A stretch of DNA of 5,109 nt from Hyphomicrobiales bacterium (GTDB lineage Bacteria; Pseudomonadota; Alphaproteobacteria; Rhizobiales; Aestuariivirgaceae), in contig JALSNA010000069.1 of the NCBI GenBank assembly GCA_026987255.1, forward strand, positions 1-5,109, given 5' to 3'. Every line of letters starts with the position of its first letter. Position 1 is the first letter of the stretch. The notes beneath the pieces are model-generated. The model was given only the letters and a program-made list of their open reading frames with translations. It was not told the DNA's origin and did not search any database. The position numbers were made by a program, and so were the translations under genes. Below are positions 1 through 5,109 of the stretch, in pieces.

Positions 1-491
1 CCGGGCTGCTCCAGACCCTCAAGGGTGTGCAGCAGCAGGCGCCTGGCATTGGCCAGGTCGGTGAGGGCCAGTTTCAGCTCCTCCACCTGGGCGCGGCCCA
101 GGACGGGCGGGCGGGCGGCGCGCTCGACGACGCTGGCGCTCTTGCGGGTGGAGACCTTGCGCGCCCTGGGCGGCACCATGACCTGTTCCACGTCCAGCGG
201 CGCGGCCTTGGGCTTGATTTCGCCCGCGCCTATGGCGGCCACGTGGGCCGCGCCATGTTCGCGCAGGATCTTCTGCACGCCCTTGATGGTGTAGCCCTCG
301 CCATAGAGAAGGGTGCGGATGCCGCGCAAGAGATTGACATCGGCGGGGCGGTAATAGCGCCTGCCGCCGGCGCGCTTCATGGGGCGGATCTGCGAAAAGC
401 GCGTCTCCCAGAAACGCAGGACATGCTGGGGAACATCCAGATCGGTGGCCACTTCGGAAATGGTGCGAAAGGCATCCGGAGATTTTTCCAT
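1..491 (-). CDS. MerR-family transcriptional regulator, 3' end outside window
   Basis: A DNA-binding regulator; the target genes and the signal are unknown. 163 residues are visible from the ATG at 491 to the left edge, with no stop. A MerR-type N-terminal domain covers about residues 8-80: the helix-turn-helix begins at [10 protein letters not shown] (11-20), followed by the family hallmark LRFWE (25-29), the wing motif GGRRYYRP (42-49) and [11 protein letters not shown] (66-76). After it comes an Ala/Lys/Arg-rich linker, then a helix with a leucine pattern near 139-160 that could mediate dimerisation. No cysteine is visible, so a thiol-based metal or redox sensor of the MerR/SoxR type is unlikely so far. 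The start is set by AGGAGG (complement of 501-506), nine bases upstream. It lies 22 bases after ihfA and probably shares its transcript; a MerR gene after ihfA is a common alphaproteobacterial arrangement. Confidence 0.9.
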   Translation of the reverse strand, partial: MEKSPDAFRTISEVATDLDVPQHVLRFWETRFSQIRPMKRAGGRRYYRPADVNLLRGIRTLLYGEGYTIKGVQKILREHGAAHVAAIGAGEIKPKAAPLDVEQVMVPPRARKVSTRKSASVVERAARPPVLGRAQVEELKLALTDLANARRLLLHTLEGLEQP

Positions 492-513
492 GTGTCATGC
501 CCTCCTGGAGCAG

Positions 514-813
514 TCAGTCCTTCTTGCCGTCCACGCGCTTTTTCATCACCTGGCTGGCGCGGAAGGACAGAACGCGGCGCGGCGTGATGGGCACTTCTTC
601 CCTGGTCTTGGGATTGCGGCCGATGCGCGCCTTCTTGTGGCGCACCTCGAAGGTGCCGAAGGAGGAGAGCTTGACCGGCTCGCCGCGCACCAGGGCATCG
701 GAGATTTCCTCCAGCACCAGACGCACCATGGCGGCGCATTCGGTGCGCGGCAAGCCCACCTGGCGGTGAACAGCCTCGCTCAGATCGGCGCGTGTGATGG
801 TTTTTCCGGCCAT
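514..813 (-). CDS. ihfA: Integration host factor, alpha subunit
   Basis: A nucleoid protein that pairs with IHF-beta and bends DNA sharply at specific sites, acting in recombination, replication and promoter architecture. The product is 99 residues, the same length as E. coli IhfA. It belongs to the HU/IHF family (Bac_DNA_binding): N-terminal helices at about 7-45, the [16 protein letters not shown] strand region (48-63), the arm motif GRNPKT (65-70) with the intercalating proline at 68, and the C-terminal [20 protein letters not shown]. PITxRRVxxFRxxQ resembles IhfA more than HU or IhfB. An ATG nine codons upstream (840) is in frame, but it sits on the predicted -10 box and lacks a Shine-Dalgarno site. 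The ATG at 813 has AGGAGG nine bases before it and gives the standard N terminus [11 protein letters not shown]. It lies 103 bases after fabH and 22 before merR. Confidence 0.96.
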   Translation of the reverse strand: MAGKTITRADLSEAVHRQVGLPRTECAAMVRLVLEEISDALVRGEPVKLSSFGTFEVRHKKARIGRNPKTREEVPITPRRVLSFRASQVMKKRVDGKKD

Positions 814-822
814 GTGCTTTCC

Positions 823-828
823 CCTCCT
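823..828 (-). promoter_or_regulatory. Shine-Dalgarno site of ihfA
   Basis: On the minus strand this reads AGGAGG, a perfect anti-16S match nine bases before the ATG at 813. It decides in favour of the 99-residue IhfA over the 108-residue version starting at 840. Confidence 0.85.
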
Positions 829-838
829 GGACTGCTCC

Positions 839-868
839 ATAATTAGATGCCCAATTGCCCGAGGTCAA
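839..868 (-). promoter_or_regulatory. Candidate housekeeping promoter of ihfA
   Basis: On the minus strand, TTGACC (complement of 863-868; five of six matches to the -35 consensus) is followed after 18 bases by AATTAT (complement of 839-844; four of six matches to the -10). It lies in the fabH-ihfA spacer, which is more AT-rich than its surroundings. Transcription would start near 830, giving a leader of roughly 15-20 bases that includes the AGGAGG site. This suggests ihfA and merR can be expressed without read-through from plsX-fabH. It is a prediction from consensus only. Confidence 0.5.
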
Positions 869-916
869 GGCCGCCACACAAGAAAAAAGCGAGTTCTCAA
901 TACCTTACGAGGATTT

Positions 917-1891
917 TCACAGACGGATGAGGGCCGCCCCCCAGGTGAATCCGCCGCCCATGGCCTCGAGCAGCAGCAGATCGCCCGGCCTGGCGCGGCC
1001 GGTGCGCACCGCCTCGTCCAGCGCCAGCGGAATCGAGGCCGCGGAGGTGTTGCCGTGGCGGTCGAGGGTGATGAAGACCTTTTCGGAGGGGATGCCGATC
1101 TTTTTCGCCGTGCCCTCGAGGATGCGGATATTGGCCTGGTGGGGAACGAAGAGGGCGATGTCGTCGGCCGAAACCCCGGCATCCTCCATGACCTCCTTCA
1201 TGACTTCGGCGATGCGGGTCACGGCATGGCGAAAGACCTCGCGGCCCTTCATGCGCAAAAACCCGGTGGTCTGGGTGGTGGAGGGGCCGCCATCGACATA
1301 GAGCAGATCGCGCTGGCGGCCATCGGCATGAATGCGGGCAGCGAGGATGCCGCGGTCGGAGACATCGCCCCTGCCCTCCCCGGCCTCCAGGACCACCGCG
1401 CCGGCGCCATCGCCAAAGAGCACGCAGGTGCCCCGGTCATCCCAGTCGAGAATGCGCGAGAAGGTCTCCGCGCCGATGACCAGGGCCCGGGTGGCCTGAC
1501 CGGAGCGCAAAAATGCATCGGCCGTGGTCAGGGCATAGACGAAACCGGAGCACACAGCCTGCAGATCGAAGACCGGGCAGGTGTTGGTGATGCCCAGTTC
1601 GGCCTGCACCGTGGCGGCGGTGGCGGGGAATGTCTGGTCCGGGGTGGAGGTGGCCAGGACGATGAGATCGATGTCTTGCGGCCTTGTCCCCGCCGCATCG
1701 AGGGCGCGGCGCGCCGCGGTGGTGGCCAGGTGCGAGGTATATTCGCCATCGGCGGCGATATGGCGGGCGCGGATGCCGGTGCGGGTGGTGATCCACTCAT
1801 CGGAGGTGTCCACCATTGCGGACAGCTCGTCGTTGGTGAGGATCTTGCCGGGCAGGCACGAGCCCGTGCCGGTGATGATGGATCGGCGCAT
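917..1891 (-). CDS. fabH: Beta-ketoacyl-ACP synthase III
   Basis: Cytoplasmic KAS III condenses acetyl-CoA (or another short acyl-CoA) with malonyl-ACP to give acetoacetyl-ACP, the first step of type II fatty-acid elongation. At 324 residues it has full family length. The thiolase fold shows [10 protein letters not shown] (31-40; Trp33 and Arg37 match the CoA-contacting residues of E. coli FabH), the nucleophile Cys114 in QAVCSGF, the GDGAGAVVL motif (160-168), His251 in VPHQANIRI, Asn281 in GNTSAAS, and the C-terminal [13 protein letters not shown]. The Cys-His-Asn triad is complete, so the enzyme should be active. The ATG at 1891 gives the normal [14 protein letters not shown] start. Its Shine-Dalgarno is weak (GAAAGAG about ten bases upstream). 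It follows plsX by 27 bases, so the two are very likely co-transcribed and perhaps translationally linked. Confidence 0.97.
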   Translation of the reverse strand: MRRSIITGTGSCLPGKILTNDELSAMVDTSDEWITTRTGIRARHIAADGEYTSHLATTAARRALDAAGTRPQDIDLIVLATSTPDQTFPATAATVQAELGITNTCPVFDLQAVCSGFVYALTTADAFLRSGQATRALVIGAETFSRILDWDDRGTCVLFGDGAGAVVLEAGEGRGDVSDRGILAARIHADGRQRDLLYVDGGPSTTQTTGFLRMKGREVFRHAVTRIAEVMKEVMEDAGVSADDIALFVPHQANIRILEGTAKKIGIPSEKVFITLDRHGNTSAASIPLALDEAVRTGRARPGDLLLLEAMGGGFTWGAALIRL

Positions 1892-1918
1892 GGATGCTGA
1901 ACTCTTTCATGCTATGTG

Positions 1919-2962
1919 TCAGGCCTTGCCCGCGGCCTCCAGCAGATGCTGCTTGGCGGCAAGGTCGGCGGCTATCTTTTCAACAAGGTTTGACTTGGCC
2001 ATGTCAACCGCAATCTCGATGGCGTTGGCGAAGCCTTCCGCCGTGGCTCCGCCGTGGCTTTTCACCACCACGCCGTTGAGGCCGAGGAAAACCGCGCCAT
2101 TGTTGGTGCTCGGATCGAGCTTGGCCTTGAGCCTGGCGAAGGCGCCACGGGCGAGAAGGGCGCCCAGCATGGCCAGGGGCGATTCCTGGATGCGCGCCTT
2201 GAGATACTGGCTCACCAGCCTGGCGGTGCCCTCGGCGGTCTTCAGGGCGATATTGCCGGCAAAGCCCTCGGTGACGATGACATCGACCTCACCGGTGGCG
2301 ATGTCGGTGCCCTCCACGAAGCCCACGTATCTGACCGGCAGGCGCGATTCGCGCAGCATGCGTCCGGCCTCGCGCACCTCCTCGACGCCCTTTATCTCCT
2401 CCACGCCGACATTGAGCAGGCCCACCGAGGGCTTGTCCATGTGGAACAGGGAGCGGGCCATGGCCTCGCCCATGATGGCGTAATCCACCAATTGCTCGGC
2501 ATCGGCGCCGATGCTCGCGCCCACGTCCAGGACGATGGAGCGGCCGTTCAGGGTCGGCCATTGGGCGGCCAGGGCGGGGCGCTTGATGCCCGGCATGGTC
2601 TTGAGCACGAACATGCTCATGGCCATGAGCGCGCCGGTGTTGCCGGCCGAGACCATGACGGCGGCCTTACCATCACGCACCGATTCCAGCGCCTTCCACA
2701 TGGAGGAGACGCGGCGGCCCTTGCGCAGGGCCTGGGAAGGCTTGTCGTCCATGCGCACCGCCACCTCGGCATGGCGGATCTCGCCGCGGCGGCTCAGGCG
2801 CGGATAGTCCTTCAGCAGTGGCGCAATGCGCGCCTCATCGCCATGGAGCAGAACGCGCATGTTGGGATGGCGTCTGAGAACGGCGTCAATGCCGGGGATG
2901 GTGACATCGGGGCCATGATCCCCGCCCATGACATCCACGGATATGACATAACTGTCCGGCAT
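1919..2962 (-). CDS. plsX: Phosphate acyltransferase PlsX
   Basis: A peripheral-membrane enzyme that converts acyl-ACP and phosphate to acyl-phosphate, the donor used by PlsY to acylate glycerol-3-phosphate in phospholipid synthesis. The 347 residues are the usual family length. Markers in order: ISVDVMGGDHGPD (7-19), KPSQALRKG (74-82), SAGNTGALMAMSM (105-117), RPALAAQWPT (128-137), LDVGAS (145-150), LNVGVEEIKG (183-192), TEGFAGNIALKTAEG (231-245) and GLNGVVVKSHGGA (294-306). The ATG at 2962 has GAGGG three bases upstream, a rather tight spacing. A GTG at 2992 would add ten residues (MREDARTRGK) that do not resemble a PlsX N terminus, so I prefer the ATG. It lies between the DUF177 gene (242-base gap) and fabH (27 bases), as in many proteobacteria. 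Confidence 0.96.
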   Translation of the reverse strand: MPDSYVISVDVMGGDHGPDVTIPGIDAVLRRHPNMRVLLHGDEARIAPLLKDYPRLSRRGEIRHAEVAVRMDDKPSQALRKGRRVSSMWKALESVRDGKAAVMVSAGNTGALMAMSMFVLKTMPGIKRPALAAQWPTLNGRSIVLDVGASIGADAEQLVDYAIMGEAMARSLFHMDKPSVGLLNVGVEEIKGVEEVREAGRMLRESRLPVRYVGFVEGTDIATGEVDVIVTEGFAGNIALKTAEGTARLVSQYLKARIQESPLAMLGALLARGAFARLKAKLDPSTNNGAVFLGLNGVVVKSHGGATAEGFANAIEIAVDMAKSNLVEKIAADLAAKQHLLEAAGKA

Positions 2963-3204
2963 TTTCCCTCTTGTCCTTGCGTCCTCGCGCACCCGGCGGG
3001 CGGCTTGCCACCATCAGCGCACCGGCCATGCCCCCCGGCAGGGAAAAGAATCCCGCAAGGCCCATCCGCATGATGAGCAACAATACCGGCTTGATGGTCA
3101 GGGGAAAAGAAAAAATGCCGTCCATGCCGCCAGATGCTCCCCGCGGCAAGAGGATGCGGCGCGGGCACGAGCGCAAGAGGGCGCGAACTCCGGCGCGAGA
3201 AGGC
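2963..3204. other. Gap before plsX, no recognisable gene
   Basis: These 242 bases separate the DUF177 gene from plsX. I looked here for rpmF (ribosomal protein L32), which lies at this position in many gammaproteobacteria, and found no L32-like peptide in any frame. On the minus strand there is a 6-bp stem (TGCCGC/GCGGCA at 3125-3130 and 3143-3148, 12-base loop), with a T6-C-T4 run (complement of 3105-3115) beginning nine bases after it. This is terminator-like but badly spaced. One minus-strand frame from an ATG at 3125 to a stop at 2886 gives 79 residues with a hydrophobic first half. I see no convincing promoter for plsX. Confidence 0.5.
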
Positions 3205-3744
3205 TCAGGGCTTTTTCTTCAGCGCCTGCAGGGCGGCAAAGGGCTTCTTGCGGGGCGGTTCGTGTTCTTCGGCCGCTCCGGTGTGGTAATCGACATGGCT
3301 GGTGCCCGGTTTCTTGGGCCACGGATCGAGGGACAGCGCCAGGGTCTCGGCCACCAGCTCTCCAATGTCGAGCTCGAAGCCTTGCAGTATATCCGGCTCA
3401 TCGGCGGCGAGCGGGTCGATGGGTTCATCCTGCGGCTGTTGGCTCGGGGCCTGGCCGGGGGGTAGATAGGTGCGCTCCACGGGGGCTTGCAGCTGAACGG
3501 GAAAGTTCTCCAGGGTGCGCACGCATTCTTGCTCGATATCGGCCTTTAGCTCGCCGGTGACGCGCCAGCCGCCTTTCCATGGCCTGATGTCGAGGCGCGC
3601 TTTCAGGGCATGGATGGCGGGCAGCATCATGCGTTTCGCCAGGGCCTGGCATTCGGACCGCGTTGCCTCGATGGTCTTGCGCTGCCCGCCTGCGGGGATG
3701 GAGCGGACATCCACGAGACGGGAAAATTCCGGCTGATTGATCAT
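3205..3744 (-). CDS. DUF177/YceD family protein
   Basis: Member of the DUF177 (YceD) family. E. coli YceD and plant relatives have been linked to accumulation of 23S ribosomal RNA; the biochemical role is unsettled. The 179-residue product shows the conserved central block WRVTGELKADIEQECVRTLE (60-79), the acidic stretch DEPIDPLAADEPD (106-118), the family signature ELDIGELVAETLALSLDPWP (124-143) followed by KKPG, and a basic tail KKPFAALQALKKKP typical of alphaproteobacterial members. There is no signal peptide or membrane segment, so it should be cytosolic. The ATG at 3744 overlaps the stop of the upstream chaperone gene in an ATGA arrangement, and a stop two codons upstream in its own frame excludes a longer protein. 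Its GAGGA lies immediately next to the ATG, so translation probably depends on coupling to the chaperone gene. Confidence 0.9.
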   Translation of the reverse strand: MINQPEFSRLVDVRSIPAGGQRKTIEATRSECQALAKRMMLPAIHALKARLDIRPWKGGWRVTGELKADIEQECVRTLENFPVQLQAPVERTYLPPGQAPSQQPQDEPIDPLAADEPDILQGFELDIGELVAETLALSLDPWPKKPGTSHVDYHTGAAEEHEPPRKKPFAALQALKKKP

Positions 3745-4310
3745 TCCTCACCCCCTTGCGGCTGCCCTGCCCCCTGGGGCGGCGGCGGGAAGGACAGCTG
3801 CCCCTTGCGAATCTGCGTCACAGGCTGGGCGCGCAGGACCTCCAGGGCCTTGCGCACATAGCCGGCCATCTCCGCCAGCGCCTCCGGCGGGGCCTTTCCA
3901 TCATGGATGTTGCGGTCCAGGGCCTCTTGCAAGGCGGCCTCCGAGGGGGCCTCCAGGGCCGCCTTGTAGGCTCCCACGTGGCCATAGAAAACCTCCGCCA
4001 TCTTGCGCACCTTCTTGCCCACGGCGACATCGCCGACGCCCATTTCGCGCAGGTTGTGATCCATGTCCAGGAAGAGCTCGTCGCACAATTCCTGTGCGAA
4101 GCGGGCCGTCTTTTCATCCCTTTCGCCGCGCAACCGCTCGAGCACCAGGAAGGCATGCAGGGTGATCATGTCGAAACGGCCGGTCACCGTGTCGGGCACG
4201 CCCAGACGGGCATAGAATTGCGGCTGCCGCGCTTGCACCACAATCTGGCGGTATGCCTCGCGCTCGGGAGGCTCCCTGCGCAGCCGGCCTAGAAATTTGC
4301 TCAGGAACAT
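3741..4310 (-). CDS. Ubiquinol-cytochrome c chaperone (CBP3/UQCC1-like)
   Basis: Belongs to the ubiquinol-cytochrome c chaperone family (Ubiq_cyt_C_chap), homologous to mitochondrial Cbp3/UQCC1, which helps cytochrome b mature during assembly of the bc1 complex. The bacterial role is inferred from homology. The 189-residue protein has the core FYARLGVPDTVTGRFDMIT (32-50) followed by LHAFLVLERL, then the second conserved block FLDMDHNLREMGVGDVAVGK (80-99) with KVRKMAEVFYGHVGAY (100-115). The C terminus is Pro/Gln/Gly-rich (174-187). There is no signal peptide, so it is cytosolic. I start at the ATG at 4310, which gives MFLSKFLGRL, the family's usual beginning. A TTG at 4343 would add 11 unlikely residues. 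No strong Shine-Dalgarno precedes the ATG. It is the first gene of the minus-strand cluster, overlaps the DUF177 gene by four bases, and diverges from bamE. Confidence 0.9.
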   Translation of the reverse strand: MFLSKFLGRLRREPPEREAYRQIVVQARQPQFYARLGVPDTVTGRFDMITLHAFLVLERLRGERDEKTARFAQELCDELFLDMDHNLREMGVGDVAVGKKVRKMAEVFYGHVGAYKAALEAPSEAALQEALDRNIHDGKAPPEALAEMAGYVRKALEVLRAQPVTQIRKGQLSFPPPPQGAGQPQGGEE

Positions 4311-4339
4311 TTGATTTCGCCGTTCAAAGCGGCCATAAG
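4311..4339 (+). promoter_or_regulatory. Candidate promoter of bamE/omlA
   Basis: TTGATT (4311-4316; four of six matches to the -35) and CATAAG (4334-4339; four of six matches to the -10) are 17 bases apart. A start near 4346 would give a leader of about 40 bases. It lies directly against the start codon of the divergent chaperone gene. Both boxes are imperfect, so this is only a candidate. No equally good promoter for the minus-strand cluster is visible in the 76-base spacer. Confidence 0.35.
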
Positions 4340-4352
4340 CCAAAAGGATCCC

Positions 4353-4367
4353 GCCCCTTGCCGGGGC
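4353..4367 (+). promoter_or_regulatory. Small hairpin in the bamE leader
   Basis: GCCCC and GGGGC form a 5-bp perfect stem around the loop TTGCC, some 20 bases before the bamE start and just upstream of a minimal start-stop ATGTGA (4368-4373) and the AGAGGG ribosome-binding site (4376-4381). It could affect translation or be chance in GC-rich DNA. Confidence 0.25.
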
Positions 4368-4386
4368 ATGTGACTAGAGGGCATTC

Positions 4387-4866
4387 ATGACAGATTTTTC
4401 GCCAAAGGGCCAGATCTCCCGGCGCGCCTTTCTCATCGGCGCGGCCGCGCTGGGGGGCTGCACGCCCACCGTCCTGCATCATGGCTACCTGCCGCGCAAG
4501 GGCGACATGGAGAAAATCCACGAGGGCATGAGCAAGGCCGAGGTGGAGGCCATCCTGGGCTCGCCCTCCACCACCGCCACCATCAGCACCCAGGGCGATG
4601 GCTATTACTACATCTCCAGCACCGTGGAGCAGACCTCCATCCTGGAGCCCAAGGAGACGGACCGCAAGGTCTTCGCCATCCGCTTCGATGAAAACGGCCT
4701 GGTGCGCAGCTTCGCCCTCTACGGTCTGCAGGACGGGCAGGTGGTCAACATCTCGTCACGCAAGACACCGACGCGCGGGCGCGAGCTGACCATCCTGCAG
4801 CAGATCTTCTCCAACTTCGGCACTGGCGGCGGCAGCACGCGGCCCAGCATTCCCGGCAGGTTCTGA
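4387..4866 (+). CDS. bamE: BamE/OmlA (SmpA) outer-membrane lipoprotein
   Basis: A small lipoprotein of the BAM complex, which inserts beta-barrel proteins into the outer membrane. It has 159 residues. The N terminus is a lipoprotein signal with lipobox LGGC (22-25), giving lipidated Cys25; the next residue is Thr, which favours outer-membrane sorting. Within the signal, SRRAFLI (11-17) matches the twin-arginine consensus closely, which is unusual for this family. The SmpA/OmlA domain runs from about 33 to 135: GYLPRKGD, IHEGMSKAEVEAILGSPSTT (44-63), YYYIS (73-77), AIRFDENGLV (97-106) and the alphaproteobacterial-type end PTRGRELTILQQIFSNFG. A Gly/Ser-rich tail follows. The start is supported by AGAGGG five bases upstream. 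It is a single gene, divergent from the chaperone cluster and followed by a non-coding repeat region. The family call is firm; the name omlA would also serve. Confidence 0.92.
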   Translation: MTDFSPKGQISRRAFLIGAAALGGCTPTVLHHGYLPRKGDMEKIHEGMSKAEVEAILGSPSTTATISTQGDGYYYISSTVEQTSILEPKETDRKVFAIRFDENGLVRSFALYGLQDGQVVNISSRKTPTRGRELTILQQIFSNFGTGGGSTRPSIPGRF

Positions 4867-4895
4867 AGGGTTTTCGCGGGTTGAAGGGCGAAGTT

Positions 4896-4912
4896 GCACC
4901 GGCATTTGTGCA
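4896..4912 (+). repeat. Partial relative of the 35-bp tandem repeat
   Basis: GCACCGG followed by CATTTGTGCA resembles the junction of the two full repeats at 5029-5098, with the CCCGCG between the blocks missing. The ten-base CATTTGTGCA is identical in all three copies. Here TGCAC (4895-4899) can also pair with GTGCA (4908-4912) around an eight-base loop. It begins 29 bases after the bamE stop. It may be a decayed copy or chance. Confidence 0.4.
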
Positions 4913-4933
4913 TCTCCATCAACAGTCTGAAGA

Positions 4934-5002
4934 CCATCCTCACCCCCTGCCAACCACCCGTAGTGTCCCAAAATTGGGGTGGTTGGCAGGGGGTGAGGAT
5001 GG
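4934..5002. repeat. Perfect 26-bp inverted repeat (large hairpin)
   Basis: The arms at 4934-4959 (beginning CCATCCTCACC, ending CCACCC) and 4977-5002 (beginning GGGTGG, ending GAGGATGG) are exact reverse complements over 26 bases, separated by 17. Pairing stops at both ends: A faces A outside and G faces G inside. The loop contains CCCAA-AA-TTGGG, an alternative small stem that runs into the right arm. The right arm has six G-runs of two or more bases. Transcribed from bamE it would fold into a very stable hairpin. There is no T-run directly after it and no duplicated target site at its edges. It could be part of a transcription stop, a small mobile hairpin, or a protein-binding palindrome. 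Confidence 0.9.
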
Positions 5003-5019
5003 ACGCGCAAGCGTTTTTT
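5003..5019 (+). terminator. Candidate intrinsic terminator downstream of bamE
   Basis: ACGC-GCAA-GCGT forms a 4-bp stem closed by a GNRA-type tetraloop, and six T's (5014-5019) run on from its right arm. It directly follows the 26-bp hairpin. The stem alone is short, but the two structures together make a plausible transcription end for bamE, about 140-150 bases after its stop codon. Confidence 0.4.
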
Positions 5020-5028
5020 AGAGACTCT

Positions 5029-5098
5029 CATTTGTGCACGGAGGTGCGTCGTTCCGGCCCGCGCATTTGTGCACGGAGGTGCGTCGCACCGGCCCGCT
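5029..5098. repeat. 35-bp direct tandem repeat, two copies
   Basis: Unit 1 (5029-5063) and unit 2 (5064-5098) each begin CATTTGTGCACGGAGGTGCG and continue TCG-NN-CCGGCCCGC. They differ only at the NN (TT versus CA) and at the last base. GCAC-GGAG-GTGC inside each unit can form a small stem. In unit 2 the CA change also creates GGTGC-GTC-GCACC, a 5-bp stem with a 3-base loop. The 35-base period is not a multiple of three, so this is not a protein repeat, and there are no spacers, so it is not a CRISPR array. The repeat may continue past the right edge, although the last 11 bases do not match the unit. Confidence 0.9.
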
Positions 5099-5109
5099 CC
5101 CCCTCCCGG

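Noticed and set aside
794..1900. Long plus-strand open frame of 368 codons opposite fabH
   Set aside because: It lies antisense to a fabH with an intact catalytic triad. Its translation is Gly/Ala/Arg-rich with no recognisable domain, as expected for an open antisense frame in GC-rich DNA.
2054..3073. Plus-strand open frame of 339 codons opposite plsX
   Set aside because: It is antisense to a complete, well-conserved plsX. The peptide is His/Gly/Ala-rich with no family resemblance.
3105..3148. Intrinsic terminator after the DUF177 gene
   Set aside because: The 6-bp stem has a 12-base loop and the T-run begins nine bases after it, too far for a standard intrinsic terminator. It is recorded only as part of the gap description.
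4960..4963. GTAG tetranucleotide of a classical REP element
   Set aside because: In REP sequences GTAG sits at the base of the palindrome. Here it is in the loop and the palindrome is perfect rather than imperfect, so the match is probably chance.
4934..5002. Miniature insertion element with terminal inverted repeats
   Set aside because: No target-site duplication is visible at the edges and only 17 bases lie between the arms, so an insertion-element origin cannot be supported without other genomic copies.
4756..5031. Minus-strand frame of 91 codons across the palindrome
   Set aside because: It reads through both palindrome arms and then antisense into the end of bamE, has no ribosome-binding site, and its peptide shows no domain.
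5029..5098. Start of a CRISPR array
   Set aside because: The 35-bp units abut without unique spacers and differ only at three positions, two of them in the middle of the unit. There is no leader or cas gene in view.
5044..5109. GTG-initiated plus-strand frame running off the right edge
   Set aside because: The apparent GGAGG overlaps the GTG itself, the frame crosses a 35-bp repeat that shifts frame between copies, and the peptide is a low-complexity Arg/Pro/Ser run.

Overview
The window is GC-rich chromosomal DNA that looks alphaproteobacterial. It carries a housekeeping cluster on the minus strand, read right to left: a ubiquinol-cytochrome c chaperone gene, a DUF177/YceD gene, plsX, fabH, ihfA and a MerR-family regulator gene. 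A bamE/omlA lipoprotein gene diverges from the cluster on the plus strand. The order plsX-fabH-ihfA-merR, and the pairing of a complex III chaperone with a divergent omlA, are familiar from Alphaproteobacteria (Rhodospirillales-like groups are my best guess). The genus cannot be fixed from this sequence.

Layout: 1-491 (-) is a merR-like gene that runs off the left edge. 514-813 (-) is ihfA, with a strong ribosome-binding site and a likely promoter of its own at 839-868. 917-1891 (-) is fabH with a complete Cys-His-Asn triad. 1919-2962 (-) is plsX. 2963-3204 is a gap of 242 bases with no recognisable gene; many gammaproteobacteria have rpmF at this place. 3205-3744 (-) is the DUF177/YceD gene, which overlaps the upstream chaperone gene (3741-4310, -) by four bases. 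4311-4386 is a short divergent promoter region. 4387-4866 (+) is bamE/omlA. 4867-5109 is non-coding and rich in repeats.

How the genes fit together: PlsX and FabH both draw on the acyl-ACP pool. FabH starts fatty-acid chains, and PlsX turns finished acyl-ACP into acyl-phosphate for phospholipid synthesis. BamE serves outer-membrane protein assembly, and the CBP3-like chaperone serves the cytochrome bc1 complex, so much of the cluster concerns the cell envelope and respiratory membrane. IHF-alpha and the MerR protein are DNA-binding proteins at the downstream end and may be transcribed partly on their own.

The genes themselves are ordinary. What stands out is: (i) the tail after bamE, with a 26-bp perfect inverted repeat, a GNRA-type hairpin followed by a T-run, and a 35-bp tandem repeat present twice with a partial relative upstream; (ii) a twin-arginine-like motif in the lipoprotein signal of BamE; and (iii) the gap before plsX, which holds a small hydrophobic reading frame of doubtful status. 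I see no clear new defence, mobile or biosynthetic system.
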